Origin: Drosophila pseudoobscura
Lineage: Eukaryota > Arthropoda > Insecta > Diptera > Drosophilidae
DNA: 64,000 nt
Assembly (NCBI RefSeq): GCF_009870125.1
Contig: NC_046679.1
Location: 17,732,001-17,796,000 of the forward strand
Direction: 5' to 3'
The translations under genes were made by a program, and so were the position numbers. Of this stretch, positions 63,918 to 64,000 are shown piece by piece. Numbering within the stretch: position 1 is the first letter of the stretch; every line of letters begins with the position of its first letter. The notes under the pieces are model-generated. The model was not told where the DNA came from, ran no database searches, and was given only the letters and a program-made list of their open reading frames with translations.

Positions 63918-64000
63918 ATGGATACCTACTTGTTCGATGGCGGCCGCATCACTAAAATGGAGGTGGACTATGAGCCTGCCTGCAATGAGAAAATTCCTCT
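63918..64000 (+). CDS. 5' end of an unrecognised protein-coding gene (cut by window edge)
   Basis: An ATG seven bases after a good splice acceptor opens a frame that stays open for the 27 codons left in the window (MDTYLFDGGRITKMEVDYEP, then ACNEKIP). The preceding GTAAGTT...TTAG intron in the 5' leader, with a DRE further upstream, supports a real gene. I do not recognise the protein from this fragment and give no function. Confidence 0.6.
   Translation, partial: MDTYLFDGGRITKMEVDYEPACNEKIP

Overview
The window is nuclear DNA of an insect, almost certainly a Drosophila of the melanogaster group. The evidence is short 50-70 nt introns, DRE motifs (TATCGATA) at housekeeping promoters, CA/CT/TATG microsatellites, and a run of genes whose predicted proteins I recognise as the fly 83B-C (arm 3R) set. 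Exon-intron structures were built by eye from reading-frame continuity, splice signals and family knowledge. No alignment or transcript data were available. Species and cytological location are inference.

Layout. (1) 1-14.8 kb has no convincing gene. It contains a striking inverted duplication of about 1.37 kb (arms 1335-2697 and 4300-5675, by eye about 95% identical, 1.6 kb spacer) and many octamer-like ATTTGCAT/ATGCAAAT motifs, some arranged as repeated modules. (2) 14.8-30.1 kb is a six-gene housekeeping block framed by a second inverted duplication (arms about 14815-15710 and 29160-30140). In order the genes are CG1239 (+, Bin3-type RNA methyltransferase), CG2100 (-, CCA-adding tRNA nucleotidyltransferase), CG1236 (+, glyoxylate/hydroxypyruvate reductase), Symplekin (-, mRNA 3' processing), Madm (+, NRBP-type pseudokinase) and CG2091/Dcps (-, scavenger decapping enzyme). 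The first and last genes both read inward out of the repeat arms, so they have near-identical upstream DNA, including a DRE. (3) 30.9-34.6 kb is Sec8 (-, exocyst). (4) 36.0-51.6 kb is an NDRG-family gene (CG2082, -) with two inferred alternative first coding exons far upstream, so most of 38.7-51.5 kb is probably its intron. (5) 53.4-54.4 kb is jagunal (+). (6) 56.3-61.5 kb is kat-60L1 (+, katanin-like AAA ATPase) with two alternative first coding exons. (7) 61.9-63.2 kb is Hat1 (-). (8) The first 83 coding bases of a further + gene lie at the right edge.

The genes are not a pathway cluster. They are the usual dense Drosophila mix of divergent pairs sharing short promoters (CG2100/CG1236, Symplekin/Madm, Hat1/right-edge gene) and convergent pairs with close or overlapping 3' ends (CG1239/CG2100, CG1236/Symplekin, Madm/Dcps, kat-60L1/Hat1). 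RNA metabolism is well represented (Bin3-like enzyme, CCA-adding enzyme, Symplekin, DcpS).

The most notable structures are the two inverted duplications. Both look like products of inversion with staggered breaks or of inverted segmental duplication. The left one could also fold into a very long hairpin RNA if transcribed.
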